A stretch of 64,000 nt of DNA from Branchiostoma floridae (taxonomy: Eukaryota > Chordata > Leptocardii > Amphioxiformes > Branchiostomatidae). This document shows, one piece after another, positions 10,801 to 25,800 of the stretch. Made by a program: the position numbers and the translations under genes. Under the pieces are notes generated by a model. The model ran no database searches. It was not told the origin of the DNA and saw only the letters and a list, made by a program, of their open reading frames with translations. The DNA is taken from the NCBI RefSeq assembly GCF_000003815.2, contig NC_049984.1, positions 10,400,460 through 10,464,459 of the forward strand. Reading direction: 5' to 3'. Position 1 is the stretch's first letter, and each line of letters opens with the position of its first letter.

Positions 10801-13800
10801 TCGATTCTGCTGTCGTCGACGTTGTTAATAAATATGGCCATTACGAGTATATGATACGTTAGTACTACAATCAATATGGTTTAAAGTCCGCCGAAATCTA
10901 CTTTCATAACGACCTTGAATTGTCCTTGGATTGGACAGCATGTAGACAAATGAGAACGGATCGGGAAGCTAGGGTATATAGAGGTGGACCAATAGCAGGC
11001 GATCGCGCCGAGAACTCGGCTTTGTGAAACCCTTGACTACATGATTGGAATATCATGCAAAATGCTAAAGTATCAATGAACAGACAACAAACACACAAAG
11101 CGTAAAACAATCCTTTTTATCTATGACATTCATTGAGCGCTCTGTGAAATCGCTCAGTCACAGTGTGGTCACATCCCTAGTGGAATGGGCCTACTACACA
11201 TCCATCCCTCCTTACAATATTGAACATGTGAGGCATCGATTGGTGAAAATACGAGGAAAAGTAATTATGGTGACCTCGTAACCCTGAATAGATTCCTGGC
11301 ATTCCGTGAAACCCATCCCTCCCAGTAAATTGTGATTGTTACAGGTACCGACCAATGCATGAAAAAGTCAATAGCTTGACCAATCTTACTGAAAACACCA
11401 TTTATGTTGATCCATCGATTTTCTTGGCCCTGATTTCGGCAAAGTGACACGAGTGAATTTTTCCTCTTTTGTGAATTTATCCCGACTGACCATCACAAGC
11501 TTTTTAACGATCTCGGTAGGCACGGTTTGGTGTGGCATAAATGCAGAAGAATGGCCCACAAGTATGTGCCAGGGAAGAACGCCATAGACTTTCTCTCTTA
11601 TTGTTGTTGTTCAAAAGTTTGAGATTATACAGTAAGTTATTGACTATCCATTGTGAGTAGATTGAATATTCAATCATTTATCGTCAGCCAAATTGCTGCT
11701 TCCCTGTAACGTTACTCCCTTAGGAGTTCTAGACCGTAGACAGAATCGTGAGGTCGAGCTTGAACATCTCCATACATTGTAAAAAAATTACACTTTGTGA
11801 TGACCGAAGGAACATTTCATACTTTTTGTTCAGTGCTAGATTTACATAATACAGAACATAAAGTGGGCGCAATATATCGAAATGGCTAATGTCAACGGCA
11901 TCACTGAATAGGACATATAACTGAACTACGCAACAGGAAAGAGAAAGCCTGATGCTAAACACTGTACGCCCAAACGCAAACTGTCCATAGATTATCACGT
12001 GAAAGAACAATTAAGCTATCACTGTTCTATTGGTGACATTTGAATTGTTTCGAGACCACTCTTTTATCTATTTTCAACCTCGGTTCAAAATCAAAGGGAA
12101 CAGGTCAACGCACGGATGGAGCCGTCAAAGATATGAGTGATAAATATGCATAGAGGAGTGCCTTAGCTTTGATACGGGCTGCACAGATCTACAGCTGCAG
12201 GAGGATCGTCACATTTGTCACACTAAGTCAGAACTGATATGCCTAAAGAGGCACTGAATAATGGGGGAGGATAACAGAGGCGAAGGGTCGGAACAACGGA
12301 TAACCTTTGAAAGGATGTGTCAACCTGAGCACTTACATGAATTGAAATGCCGCGCATAAACACGCCTTGGGGAATGTTTCTTTCATGTTTTAAGATTTTT
12401 TCTTTCAAAGTTCAACTTTTGATAGGTATGAAAGAATGCTTTAAAGTTGGGGATGATTTGCTGATTTTCTCGACGTCTTTAGAAGGCGGATTGATAGATA
12501 AACGTTTGAACTAAAGTTAAAAGTTGTAAGATAGATAGTGGGCTCAGAATGCTAGCGCTGCTACGTATTGTATATGTACGATGGTGCATATGCCATACAA
12601 TATGTCTTGTTCCCTGCAGCAATACCTCTATCGAGAATTACTTCCCTCATTCACAACAGGGGACTGGGATCTAGGAGGGCAAAGTGCATGAAGTGGGAGA
12701 GCATGAGTTAAATTCCGGCGCCAAGTTAGCTAGGGTTGGGTGCTCAATTTCCCAACACTTGAACTTTATGATTGCAGGGATGCTTTTAGCAATTTCAAAT
12801 ATTTCTACTTTTTATTCGGCGGTTACACAAGGCGGCACAGAGGTGGAATATGTTGACATACGCATTCAGGTTTGTAGATTGGCGAATCCCCCAAGGCCTC
12901 GCCCGCGAGAGATCCGGGGCAACCGAATACGCGAGATTTGAGTGGATCATTCGCAGCGTCTTCAAACATCGGGCCTGTAATCTTCACCGTAGATGATTGT
13001 GTTTTCCCGGTGACCTTCAGTCGTGACCCTTCAGAACAGGTCCGCGTTTGCCCTACAAATATTCCCTGGTCACTACAAAGGGAAGGATAGCGATATTAGT
13101 TGGAAAACAATACTCCAGGTCGTGACATATTTGCTCGAACTATTTTGGTGGCTTAATGCTTTCACTAATTTGTAATGAAAACATATAAGACAGCTTTCCT
13201 TTGATTTTAGAGTAAGTGACAGGCACGACCTTGGTGCTGAATTGGCGGTTGTTAAGATAAGTGCTATTCCCTGCACGCTCATAAAAGTGAGAGATGTTAA
13301 TCCTATTTTTCCAACCCATATATCACAGGATGTATCGTCAAATAATGTCTGTATGTCAAGGGAACGGAAAAGTTACATCTTTCTGCAATAGACAACACCT
13401 GAATACTCATAGGATAGCAACAAAAGATACTAGTATTGCAACAACAGCATTTTAATCGAAACAAGTAGTTGTGAGCACACACAGTGTGTTGTGTAACACA
13501 ACAAGCTTATGATCATACACTAAATCAGGGCGACTTTAGAACATATGTGATTACTGTATTCCTATTTTGCCATTTACATATGACTAGTTACCGCGCGGAC
13601 AGCTAATGTCTTCTCTAGTGAATATGTAAAGACGCCTCAGGGAAAGGACTAATATCCCTTAAGACGCAAAAGAGGTGAACGTGACAGGAATTTGATTCTT
13701 GACTTTGTTACCAGAAGTCAAGGGAGGATTGATAACTCATGATAACGAAGTAGGTCAGTGGATATATATTACTTCAATAGGGCAGGCGAAATTCACGTTT

Positions 13801-16800
13801 GCCTTGTAATATGTTGCATTCGTGTTGATTCTGCAAACGTATAATGCTATCATTGATATCAAAGTCAAATGGATTTAACTTTCGCAATGGAGTATTCGTT
13901 GTGAGTTTTACTTCACAATTGAAACAAGGGAAAAGGCGGCAAGGAGACGGATCAATTTCATGTTCGCGGTGAATAGGTCGCCGCGAAAACTGCGAACATA
14001 AAACCTTCGAAAAAAATTTCCGTTTTACAGTGTCCCATGTCACAATCCTAAGGTATCTTTATCGCCCTCAATTTGCACATTTCAATAAGGCTCGAGAGGG
14101 AGATTGAGCGTCTGAAATGTTATTTTCCCCACGCAGATATCAGTGCACTGAATTTCAAAGGAAAAACGAACGTGCATTATGTTCTCCCATACACATGAAA
14201 GGCGAGCATGGATTTTGAATAAAAGAGTCACCACCAGACAAACAGGGGTCAATTCAATTCAATATTATGGTACATTGTATGTGACTTTGCCTGATCGCCT
14301 ATCACAACACAATTTAGTCCCAGGTTATAGAAATTTGTATTGCCTACAGAGAAAGTATGTCTGTCCGTAGACATTTTTCCAAGTATTGACTATAGTCTTA
14401 GCTATGATGTATGGTGTAGTTACCTCCGTGGCCATGGCCTTTTTTTTTATGCATGATGGATATGTGATGTCAGAAGCAAGGTTACAGACAGAATGTATAG
14501 CAGAGAGTAGGAAAGATCATGTGGTGATGTTTTGGAGTTTGAGGGCCATACCGATGCCATCAGCTTTACAGAAACTATACGTGATTACATATGTTGACAC
14601 ATTTCATCGTAAAAAGAGTAATCCTGTTTTGATATATGGACAACAATATAGAACGTCTCCCTATCCTTTCCGATCCACCCTTTAAATGTTTGTTTTTTAA
14701 GTTATAAGCAACCTTCTGCAAACTTAGAGGCAAGAATCTTAAAAGTCAGTTAAAACTGTTCTGTTTAGATGTATGAAAATGGACACTTGAGCTTATTCGG
14801 TATAACGAAAAGTTATATAGAGCATATCCTGTCTTAAAGTAGAAGAATAATGGTCACTTTCCTTCAATGTGATTAAGAGAATACCGTTGATTAATGGTGT
14901 TTATGGACGACAAGCTGAGTCAAACAGGCAAAACCGTAGTTATTATTCTTCTGTGTGTTGTAGACAATTCTACGTTAAGCTTCGACCATGAATCTAACTC
15001 ATATATTTAAAGGATTCAACAAAGAAATACATCGAACAACACACTGTAAGAATTCAAACTGTGTGATGAGTGATGAGATTAACTTGAAGTACTCACGTTA
15101 GTCTGCCTAGGCTAATTCTTCCAAATCATCAAGTCTAAGTCACAATCCTATCTTTTAGGAAAAAGTAAGCATGTTGCAGTTGTGGAATGTGCGATACAGG
15201 GAGGTATTATAGACTTGAACAATACGTTTCCTGTACGTGTGTTTATGCACATATTTCATGCTACCGTCCTCTAAATGCCACCGTACGTATAATACCACAA
15301 TACATCAATTTTCCTCACATACCGCTTGTAGGAAGCCATTACGTAAAAGCATGTGGCTATCTCTGTCATTATATTGATAAAGAAAACAGCATGGATTCGG
15401 GCTTGCGTGAACAGGGATCATAAAGGATATCTCAGAAAAACAGTCAGGTGTTTTACATGCTTAGTGGAGAGAGTTTTATAGTGGGGTTACATCATGAGCG
15501 CGTCAATGGGCCTGTGGGCTTCACGGAAGTCCGTTTCGAGGACGGCTTATCATATCCCTGAAGCACCGGAATAAACGTACTGCTGTTGGGGAAGCCGCGA
15601 GGAAGGGATCTAGAGACTAGATATTAGTCCTTGCGTCATTCAGACAATGTGAAGGCCAGGCAGTGTACAAGATAAACGCTTCTCCGTGAAATGACACTGA
15701 GAGGTCACTAGAAGTCATGGACATCACCCTAACTGAACACACAGCTGAGATTATGAGAAGAACATAAAACCAGATACTCAAGTTTCTCCTTGAATTTTTT
15801 TTCTTTTTATTTCATGCGTATGTTTTCCCTCAACTTGTATGGGACCTAAAGGGCTCAAAGCACGCAGATTGGATCGTCCGTCGGCACCGTGTTTGAGAAA
15901 ATATTCTTTGAGCCTCTCCAAACTTGTCGCTAAGAGTAGAAGACCACCACGATACGCTCTGATTAATGTCGTGGAGACATAACAGCCAAAAGTCATTCCC
16001 GTCGTCGCGTATTATCAGTATCAGCATGTGTTAATCATTTAGCAGGGCGCAATTCAGTTAAGACATTTTGATACAAAAAGAAAATAAATCTTCTGATAAG
16101 CAAACGTTTTGTTACTGAATATTTCCTGCTGTTGCCTATCACTATGAGGTTCCCTAGATAATGTATCGGAAAGAGGGCACGGGGCACAGGGAATCGTATT
16201 ACTCATTCTCAAAGCAAGGGATTTTCCTCACAACTTCAGCTGTGGAAAACTTGCTGTTGCGTAAATGGCTCATACGTGTGATCGACCATGGCAGCAACAT
16301 GTGTGAGGTAGAAATGAAAAAGCTGTAGTCTGGAAATGTTGCTAAATTACTCTCCTGTCACAAGCTGTACCATCTGACGGATGCTGAAGGGCCCAAGTCA
16401 GGATAAGGTGCGGAGTCCTACTTCATCATCGGCCGACAAGTATAACACCTTTACCATAACTAGGTGTAATGACGCAAGTGTCGGTAAGTGAGAAGACGGC
16501 CTCCCATTACTTCCTATAAGGGAAGCCATCCATCAAAGTTTAACAGCGAGCATACTGTCGGTACTACCGCAGTCCTGGCTTAAAGGATGAGGTACTCCTA
16601 AGGACTTAAGTTGTAAGGTTTAACTTTATCACCGTTCACCTGTCGTATGTGATTCCACAGACCCGTGTATTCAGGAGAATAGAGAGTTTTAGGGATCGTA
16701 TAAGAGCAAAAAGTGCCTCTAGTGATGGCAATATACAACGTTGATGTGCTTATGGCCATTATATTAACACCATAGAATAAAAAATATGCATTATCTTTTG

Positions 16801-19800
16801 AAAACGTTTTGGAGAAGACCACGTATCAATAAATGCTAGATGATCAGAAATTGTAGTTCTCGCAATGGTTAATCAAAGATGGAGTTTTGTTCTCTCTTTC
16901 ATATTTGTAGATACAATGCGTCGTTCTTTCCAAGCAAACACCCTTCACATATATATCTCACAGCTATGTTGAGTCGATCAATTCCGATAGGAACGAGTCC
17001 TTCCAAGTGGAAAGAGAAACTTGGGAAATAAAGTCCACCACAGCAATCAATAGCGGCCCTGGGCACGGGCTTATGCACAAAGGAATCACAAGCTCTGGAA
17101 AACGACTTCCCATTGGCATTTATCTTAGGGATGGGCTGTATACGAAGTTGGGAGAGTTGGGAGAGGGTTCAATAGACAGCAGCAAACAAGAGACAGTAAA
17201 AAGCAATGACGCCCGCCTTAGTGAGTCAACAAGTAGCGGTGATTATACTGATAATGATCTTAGGAATGTCTCTGGTAGCTGAACTGGTAGCAGCCTCACA
17301 GTTGAGCTCCTAGTTCCAATTACTTAGTAGTTGGTGACGGTTCAATCCTGGGTCCTGGCTCTCGGATCTCGGTTGGGGCTGCACCCGTCTTTCAGGCGGG
17401 ACGTTACGTGGAGCCAAGCACGGTAAGAGAGAGGGCTAGCTTGCCCCCTGTAATAATATACGCTGCTACTGAAAAACAAATAAAACTTGCTGCCCTCTGT
17501 GCCACTAGGCACTACAAGGGTCTGAAGGAAGCACGAACATCTTACCATCGCTTGACCGATGGCAGACGTATGCTTGAAGCATAGTCACTGTCTCGTAAAG
17601 TACGTCCGTCTAACCTGCAGCTGGGCATGACTTATCGCATGGCCCTGAACCAGGATCAAAGTTATGGCGCCGAGCTTCAGCGGCTGGAAGACTGATGGAA
17701 ATTGTCAGTTCAGTGACCAGGAAAGCCTCTCTGCTTCTCATCCAGTCGGAAAATGCGCATCCTTCCAGTCACCTGTTACCATCGTAATCTCGGTGATCGT
17801 TGAAAAGTATCTGCCTCGCAACGGCATTTCGCAAATGGCTTTCGGGGCAGCAATATATTCCAGAGACCAGCTCACCAGAGCTTTAGCACGGAAAATGCTC
17901 AATGTAGATGCCAGGCCGTATAGGTCAGTAACCCGGTAACTCAGTGCGAAGATCTCTGCAGATGGTTGGCCTAGTGCCTTGAACTTTACCAAAAGGTTGT
18001 GGGTTAGTCACCTTTTCCAAAGTCATGATGAAGATATTAGAGGATGAATTTCAGATCACGAAGCTTTCATCAATCAAGTGCCACAGAGGCATTGAAATAA
18101 GTTGCACCATTTCTTTTTTTTTTACTTTCAGTAAGGAAACATAAGAAACACACATAGCAAAAAAATCGGTCCCGTCACGAGTAGTATCTATAATAGAATC
18201 TGTGCGAGCGAAACTTGTGATTTTGTATACTTAATATTACCTGTTTGATTTATCGTGTGTTGCAGTTATTCTAAACCGAACGAAGTGTCATGTTCATTTG
18301 TCAATGTCATACTTCAAACTCGGCCAAACAACTGAAGAAATGCTCTGTATCACCTAAAGTTCTCTCATATTTTCGATTTCATAAAGAACTCTATCTATCC
18401 CACCCAATGCCTTGAGGTGCTCTCATGAAGAAGATTGAGCACGAATATATCTAATTCATTTCGGTTTCATATTACTACTTCGGCCGGGATCTTGACTGTC
18501 GTCCTTTTACTTCCCTCTCCCTTAAAGTCAAAACAAACGACTTCTGGGCAATAAAGCCGTACGTTGACTTTACAACATGTGTTGTAATCTAGACTGTTAT
18601 AAGCCCTATATAAGTATAATTATTACCGAGCAGCTAAAAGGCTTTGCCTCCTGAGAGCGGAAATACTTTGGAATTTATGATAGCTGTCAGAAGATGGGGA
18701 ATGGTTGTGTTGATAGTAATGTGCAAGTGCGTTTGCTGTAATGAAGCATCACGCAGAAGAGAAGAAATCTGCAGGTCTAGAGCTTGAGTTATCCATAGGG
18801 TATTCAGTACAAAGTCACTCAAGTGACTAGATACTTTTTGTAAACAGTCAGACGTTTCAGACTGCATCCGCTGTCTTCTTTCAGTGACTGCACATGATCT
18901 GAAGTCTAACAGTAGGTATTTACAAAACAAAATGATGAGTATGAATTGATATGTACATACGGGGTAGACAAGTGTCAGACAGTTTAGAAGACGAAGACAA
19001 GGTTGGAGTACTAGTAGAGTAGATTTACGCATGAAATAGGTACGTTTGTCACTAGTTGGTGTGTTTGTGAAATGTGAATGGTAAGCTGTACAGAGGTTTC
19101 GTTATTTCCTTGTTATAGCTTAAACACAGGCCATGGCACCGTGTAATGTCTTTTCATACAGAAAAAGAGACATACGAGCCATTGGAGATGCTCTACATAA
19201 AGAAAGGTTCATGGGGAACCTTTTGGTTTGACTCCAATCAGTCTCAAACGCCCTCACACATATTTCTCAATATTCTGTTGCTTGTAGCGGCCACAGGGAT
19301 ATCACTGGTAATGTCACGCAGAAAATATTCATCATATCCTATTACAGCAAAGCACCTGTGGCAGACCCTGAAGTTTGCTTTTCAGTGTCAGCACTGTGTT
19401 CTTATTCCTCGCGAATCCCAGGAGTTAATTTGGACGTTTTTAATGTAAAGCCTTTTCAGACAAAGTGGCGTCTTGATGAAACTCCATCCATTTGCACACG
19501 GCATCCCGACACCTCCATTCTTCACACAGACGACGCCGCCAATATGATAAAGTCTAGCGGGGACAAAGATAATTTCAATTTCCAACATCGGTGTCAAAAT
19601 GGCACAACAGGGTATTGTCTTCTCGTTATACAAACATCCCGCTGGTACTCATTATCTTTCACTTTAATTGGTTCTCTTGTCCCTGTTCTATGGCATATAT
19701 GAAGCTATCGGTAACATTGCCGTACGATTGTGGGTTAGCTACTGCAAGGGGACTAGAAAGACAGAATATGTAATAGAGTAACCAGAAGGGTAGAATCGAA

Positions 19801-22800
19801 ATGAGTAGGTAATATGGAAATCTTAATGTTGATCTACGTTTAACAAATCAACAACAATAATTTTATTTCATGCCAGATGGCTAGAGGAACACAGAAATAA
19901 TGAAAAACATAGATGAATTTTAAGTTGGAATAGCAGCTATTCTAAATCTATTTCTACTTGAAGGGTTTGTCTTATTGTTCTCCAGGAATACGTGGGAGAT
20001 TACGTGTCCAACGTTTTGTTACATAAACGGGTTGGATAACTTAAACGAGGGGATAATTTTTTGTTGATCATCCTTATCTTTGACAAGACTCAACTAGATT
20101 GCCGGATTCAATGTGGAATTGGTGATCTCTGTTAAGCTTTGTCTCCCAACGAATGAGTTGTGTCTACGATCTTTCATTGCGTGTGAAATATCATCTATAG
20201 TCTTGCTCATGAAAAATGAGTTTATTTCCGCGCGTTTCATAATTGGGGTTACGCGAGTTTGCAAGATTTTGATAACATGCATTTGTTTGGCATTAGTTCA
20301 TGATCCCGTCTAACTTTGTTTCAATTATAACATAAAGATTTAATGCAAATGATCTAATCTTCACCATACCCAGCAATGTACCTTTGATAATTTAGTCATT
20401 ACAGTTATTGCTATAAATGACAGAATTGCTTCCTTCATTAAGTGATTGCTTCATTTATCAAACGATTTAAGTTATGATATCATAAATAATGTTGCACCCC
20501 ATCCATTATATTTACGCGTATTTTTCGTTACTGTCAAATTCTATGTGCACGCCGTATGTTGTCTATCGTGTAAAGGTTGGCTTAGATGCGCAAATTTATC
20601 AAATTTAATAAATCATAATGCAAGCAAATGTTGTGTAGAAACTGTTCTCCTTTTTAAAATGGCTAGATTATTTCATATATTTCTTTTTATAATTTAGATA
20701 TTGCGTTATACTTAGTATACTTGCGTATGATACTTGCGTATGACTTAGATGACAACAAAATACACAAAATGTAATAGAATTCGTCATTTATATCTGACAT
20801 TCGTTGACTGATCTTTCGAATCTCGCAGTGCCTCACCGGTGCTCCAAGTGCAGTGAGATACCGCCTTAAATCTTAGTCCATCCCATACCTTTATCTGTAT
20901 TACATCGGGCTGCCGACTTGTATACAGACAACAACAAAGATGTTCGCCCCATGCGAGCTATTTCATTAGCCTACACTGAAGCTGTGACATAATGAGCTCC
21001 CATGCGGACCTAATTGTCTCCTGAGAATGCCATATAACGAACAAATTATCTTTGGTAGAAAGTATTCTGGTCCCCAATTAAATGTAATCTCCAGTAATGT
21101 ACGAATGACAGAGCGCTATTTTTGTCGATTTCCTGCGGTTTATTTTTGTTTCTGAACATATCGACCTGCTGAGTTTCATGCCTTTAGTTCATATATTGCC
21201 TTCTTCTGACAGCGAACCTCTATTTCAAGACGCTCTGTAAACCTTGTCCGGTGGGAGGGACCAGAAACCGTAAAAGTATCAACTGCGCATCCACTCTGTT
21301 AGACCTTTCCTGAGAAGAGATATTTCTAAATACGCAGTATATCGCCAGGAAAGGAGTGACTCAATGGGCGAGCTTTGGAACTCCCAGCCTAGCTATTTAT
21401 ATTTCAGCCATACCATAGGTATGGTGAAATATATTGTATTCGTAATGTTTCTTTCTTTCTTCTTTCTTTCTTTCTCCTGTCAAATCTTCAAATCGAATCA
21501 ACTCCGCCATTTTTTAACCGATTGACTTGAAATTTGGCACAAAGGTAGAGTAAGCCAATACCCTCAGGTGTTTTTTTCATTTTTTTCATATCTGCCTTTG
21601 AAATGATTTTATTGAGGTTTTTGTCAATTTTTATGTATATTTTGGGCTCCTGTACCCTGGTATTACAGCCGAATGACATGAAATTTGGTACAGAGGTGCC
21701 TTGATCATATGCTCACCTAGATTCAATTACAGTTTTGGCATACGGTACAACAAAATGCTTAATTTTGCGATTTTTGGCCATTTTTTGACCAAAAAAGAAC
21801 ATTTGTGGCTCCTGTAGCCTCGTTTTACAACCAAATGATCTGAAATTTGGTATAAAAGTGCCCTTCAATTATGTGCACATAAATTCAATAAAAGTTTTCC
21901 CATACGGTACAACAAAATGCTTAATTTTGCGATTTTTGGCCATTTTTTGACCAAAAAAAGGACATTTTTGGCTCCTGTAGCCTCGTTTTACAACCAAATG
22001 ATCTGAAATTTGGCATAAAAGTGCCCTTTAATTATGTGCACATAAATTCAATAAAAGTTTTCCCATACGGTACAACAAAATACTTAATTTTGCGATTTTT
22101 GGCCATTTTTTTACCAAAAAAGGACATTTTTGGCTCCTGTAGCCTCGTTTTACAACCAAATGATCTGAAAGTTGGTATAAAAGTGCCCTTCAATTATGTG
22201 CACATAAATTCAATAAAAGTTTTCCCATACGGTACAACAAAATGCTTAATTTTGCGATTTTATGGCAATTTTTTGACAAAATTTGGACATTTTTGGCTCC
22301 TGTTCCCTCGATTTACAACCTAATGACCCGTAAATTGGTAAAGGGGTGCTCTAGATATCTATTCAAATGACCCATGTATAATTTTTGGCATGGACTACTT
22401 TAAAATGATATATTTGGGATTTTTTTGGTCATTTTCCAATGGCCAAAGGGGTCAACGACCTCAAGGCCTATTGTTTCATGAGGGAGATGGCTGAAATATG
22501 CTGTATTTGCTCTCAAGCAAATGTCGGCCTTTCTAGTTGTATACCTTTGCGTTGACGGTTTTGGGTACCCGTTTGAAATTTATCACAAGAAGACTTCAAA
22601 TATATTCCTTTTGGGTTTGGGATAAAAATTATTAATGGCTTGTGAGAGACTTGTGACTGGAGGGCGGTGGGGGGTGGTATGCCAGTAGCGAGTTATTTCA
22701 GATTTGTGACATTGGGGCCCCAAAATTCAATCTACGGAAACGAAAGTGGCCGTGTTTGTCCGAAAGTTCACAATCAGATCCCATCAATTGTAAATTCAAT

Positions 22801-25800
22801 CAGACGCAAAGCCCCAGCAAAGTCCGTGAACGATTCGATCAGGAGATGGAATCTAGGGACTCAGCTGGATATGAAATTCAGATTATCTAACTAAAAGTGC
22901 AACATTCTACAAGTGAAAACGATACGGTGCGGTAAAGTTTATCGAACCCTGTAAAGCTGAGCCACTCACAGCGGACATCTTTGACTAATAACCCAATTCT
23001 CCAAGAACATTGGACAGTATTGAACGGGCCTTGACTTCAGAAAAATCAAGAACCAGTTTTGTCTCTACTAATACATCTAACGTGCTCCCAACAAAGTCCG
23101 GTTACGCTGTGCGGACCGATATGTACTCGACTCTCTCCTTGTAACCTCCCATGGGCCTGCCGACTAACAAACGTTCAAACAGTCCTATCATGGAACGGAG
23201 TGGGCTCATAAGATGTCCCCATCAATATGCAAATTAGATTCTAATTTGCATAATTGCATCTACGTTCAAATCACTCCGTTTCAAGAGCTATCTTCCAGTC
23301 AAAAATCACGACTGTAGCATGTCCAAAACTCGACAGATCAAACCCGTAAGTCCGCTGCAGTATCAGAGCAAGCCACTAGGGAGCCAAAAGTCTAATCGTT
23401 TCAAGGTCTCATGGAGACCTACATGTACCCACGTACCTATATACGTACCTATATATATAATATAGTCCATCCAGGCATTCTGGAGTTATGCTGGTCAACT
23501 ACACACAAACACACACACACACACACATACACACGCAAGTTACAGAAAACAGAATCTTCTAACGAAGGTAACTATGATCAACTATAAAATCAGCGTACAT
23601 ATATACAATCATATCCACAATACATTGTAATATGCATAAATGCGAGACAGTACTCTACTGAATAATGCTTTAAACAAGTTACTTTTCTATGAATAGCTTG
23701 ATGACTTTTTAATGCTGAATTGTTTTGTTACTTACATGGGTCCGTAGTTGCAGACGATGATAGTGAAGCCGTCACATTCCATCACGCCACAGCCAACTCG
23801 GTTCGTCTCAGCCCACACAACCTAAAGAGGGAAGAAGAAGGAAGTATAGGTATTTGATAGCTGGTGCCCGTACCAGGGCGTCAGTGGATTGGATTAAAAA
23901 TGGATATTTGAATTAGCAGATCAAATTACTGGTTAATATGTAAATCAATCTTTTTTTCCAAACACCTGCTTTTTGCCTACAACAGCGTCACCGTGACATC
24001 ATCGCGATCGCTCGAATGGAAGATTTTGTCATAGTGGCAAGTACACTGCGCCAAGCATGGAGGGTACACCATCTCATGAGAGCCGCAAGCAACCGTTCTC
24101 TTAAGTTTCTCCGCACAAAACCCTTACAAGGTTGCTATGTAACTTTTGCCAAACTGATGAGACAAAACGGTAACATTCTACTTAGCTGCTTGGGGAACGA
24201 AAAGTTTTCTGGGGAGGGGGGCACTATAACAATTACGGGGTCCCGAACGTTGCTAGTAGTTCAGGTTTAAGTACATGTACGTGGTACTTTTTTAAGCACA
24301 GGTAACCCTATTTACGATTTGAACTCTCCTTCTAAGAAATCATCTCTCTCTTTCCAAGAAAACATATGAAATACAGTCTCACTTCAGTGGCCACGATTGC
24401 ATTCAATTACAACCTGGCAGTTTTCCACACTTGTATCGTGCAGCCTGGGTTTCCATTTTCAGACGAAATGACAAATATTCCTCTGGAACTGGCCCAGCTC
24501 CCGGCTGAAATTGCTGTTATGGAGCAGATGTACGCTTTTACCAACATGATAGAATGCACTTCAAATCCAGTTTGTTTGGTCCAATCTTTAATACTCTTTT
24601 GCAGCATTTTCTGTCTGAATTATTATAGACAAATTGATGACTTTATTCATATGATCAAATCATCTCTACCATCATCAATTGTTTTCTAACATCCACTGCT
24701 ACGTTGATAAAGAAATCTGCAGTATTGTCCTGGTACCGTTTAAAGCCCCGGTCACAAGAATCGTACGACGTCCTTGCGATGGCATATTCCGCATATCGCA
24801 CGATGATCGCAGTGAATCGCAGCTAAATCGTAATCAAAATCAGCCATCGCAGAGCATCGGATGATGTTCAAAATTTTTCCAGCGTCGTACGATTTTACCA
24901 CTAGTGTCTCTTCTGAATAGCCGCCTGACCGCTTTTGTGCTTCAACCAACCAAATGTGAACCTAGCTGTTGAATACTTTCCTATGATGCCTTTTACTAAA
25001 AAAACAAATCAAAAGAAACCATAACAAAATGAGCCTTACAAACATAGATTCAAATCAGGTACTAGTATGGTTATATCGGCCTACTTGCCGTCTTTACGAG
25101 TCAGGCTTTTTTAAAAATCATATTTTGCTTTTTCTTTATGATATGCTATTAAGAAAAAATACCATCAGACAAAAATCATATCATAAATATTATATCATAA
25201 GCCTGCCTTTCTGTTCAAGTTTCCCCTGTTCAAGTTGGTTACGGTTATGGTAAACTGACCCGAAACAGGCGAGTGCTGAGATCTGATCTAATTATGAACC
25301 CAAGAGTATGTAGCTATCAAACAAATGCATGCATCTCCTGTGCGTGATACTGAATCTACCACGTGGAAAATATTGCCTTGAACACAGGCTCTTCTTCGGG
25401 CTCTTGTTCTCGGGTTGCTACAGTGAACAGTTGCAACTGATATAGTTTCTTTTTTCGTCAACAACGACAATATCAGGGGAAACTGAAACCATGACCACAT
25501 GCTAAGAATTTATAAATCTTTAACTTCATCAGTAGAAAAAAATGGCCGTAATGAAGTCTGATATGGGGGCAATAAAAATCGTACGACGGTGGAGAAATTT
25601 TGAACATGTTCAAAATCTATTTCAGCTCTATTTTCGTCATAGGATGCTCCCCGATTTACTATGATTCACCTGCGATTGACGCAGGTACGCTCTTATGACC
25701 TCATCGTACGATGCATTACGATTCTTGTGACCACAACTTTATATATTTAAACCATTGCTTCCAATTCTTCCCCGACTTACGACGTACTGCGCTTATGCCA

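Larger units (their letters stand above)
10184..23735 (-). other. CAP gene intron 3 (13.6 kb)
   Basis: A long intron with MITEs (10351-10595, about 10970-11187, part at about 20750-20870), a tRNA-derived SINE (17270-17530), a 162-bp tandem array (21475-22440), an octamer palindrome (23194-23280) and an AC microsatellite (23501-23535). The stretches 11.2-17.2 kb and 17.5-20.7 kb show no gene I can support; open frames there look random. Confidence 0.6.

Noticed and set aside
18634-19032. 132-codon minus-strand frame in intron 3
   Set aside because: No domain. Part of it (the CAGACGTTTCAG region) resembles a repeat-like segment near 51552, so it is probably repeat-derived.
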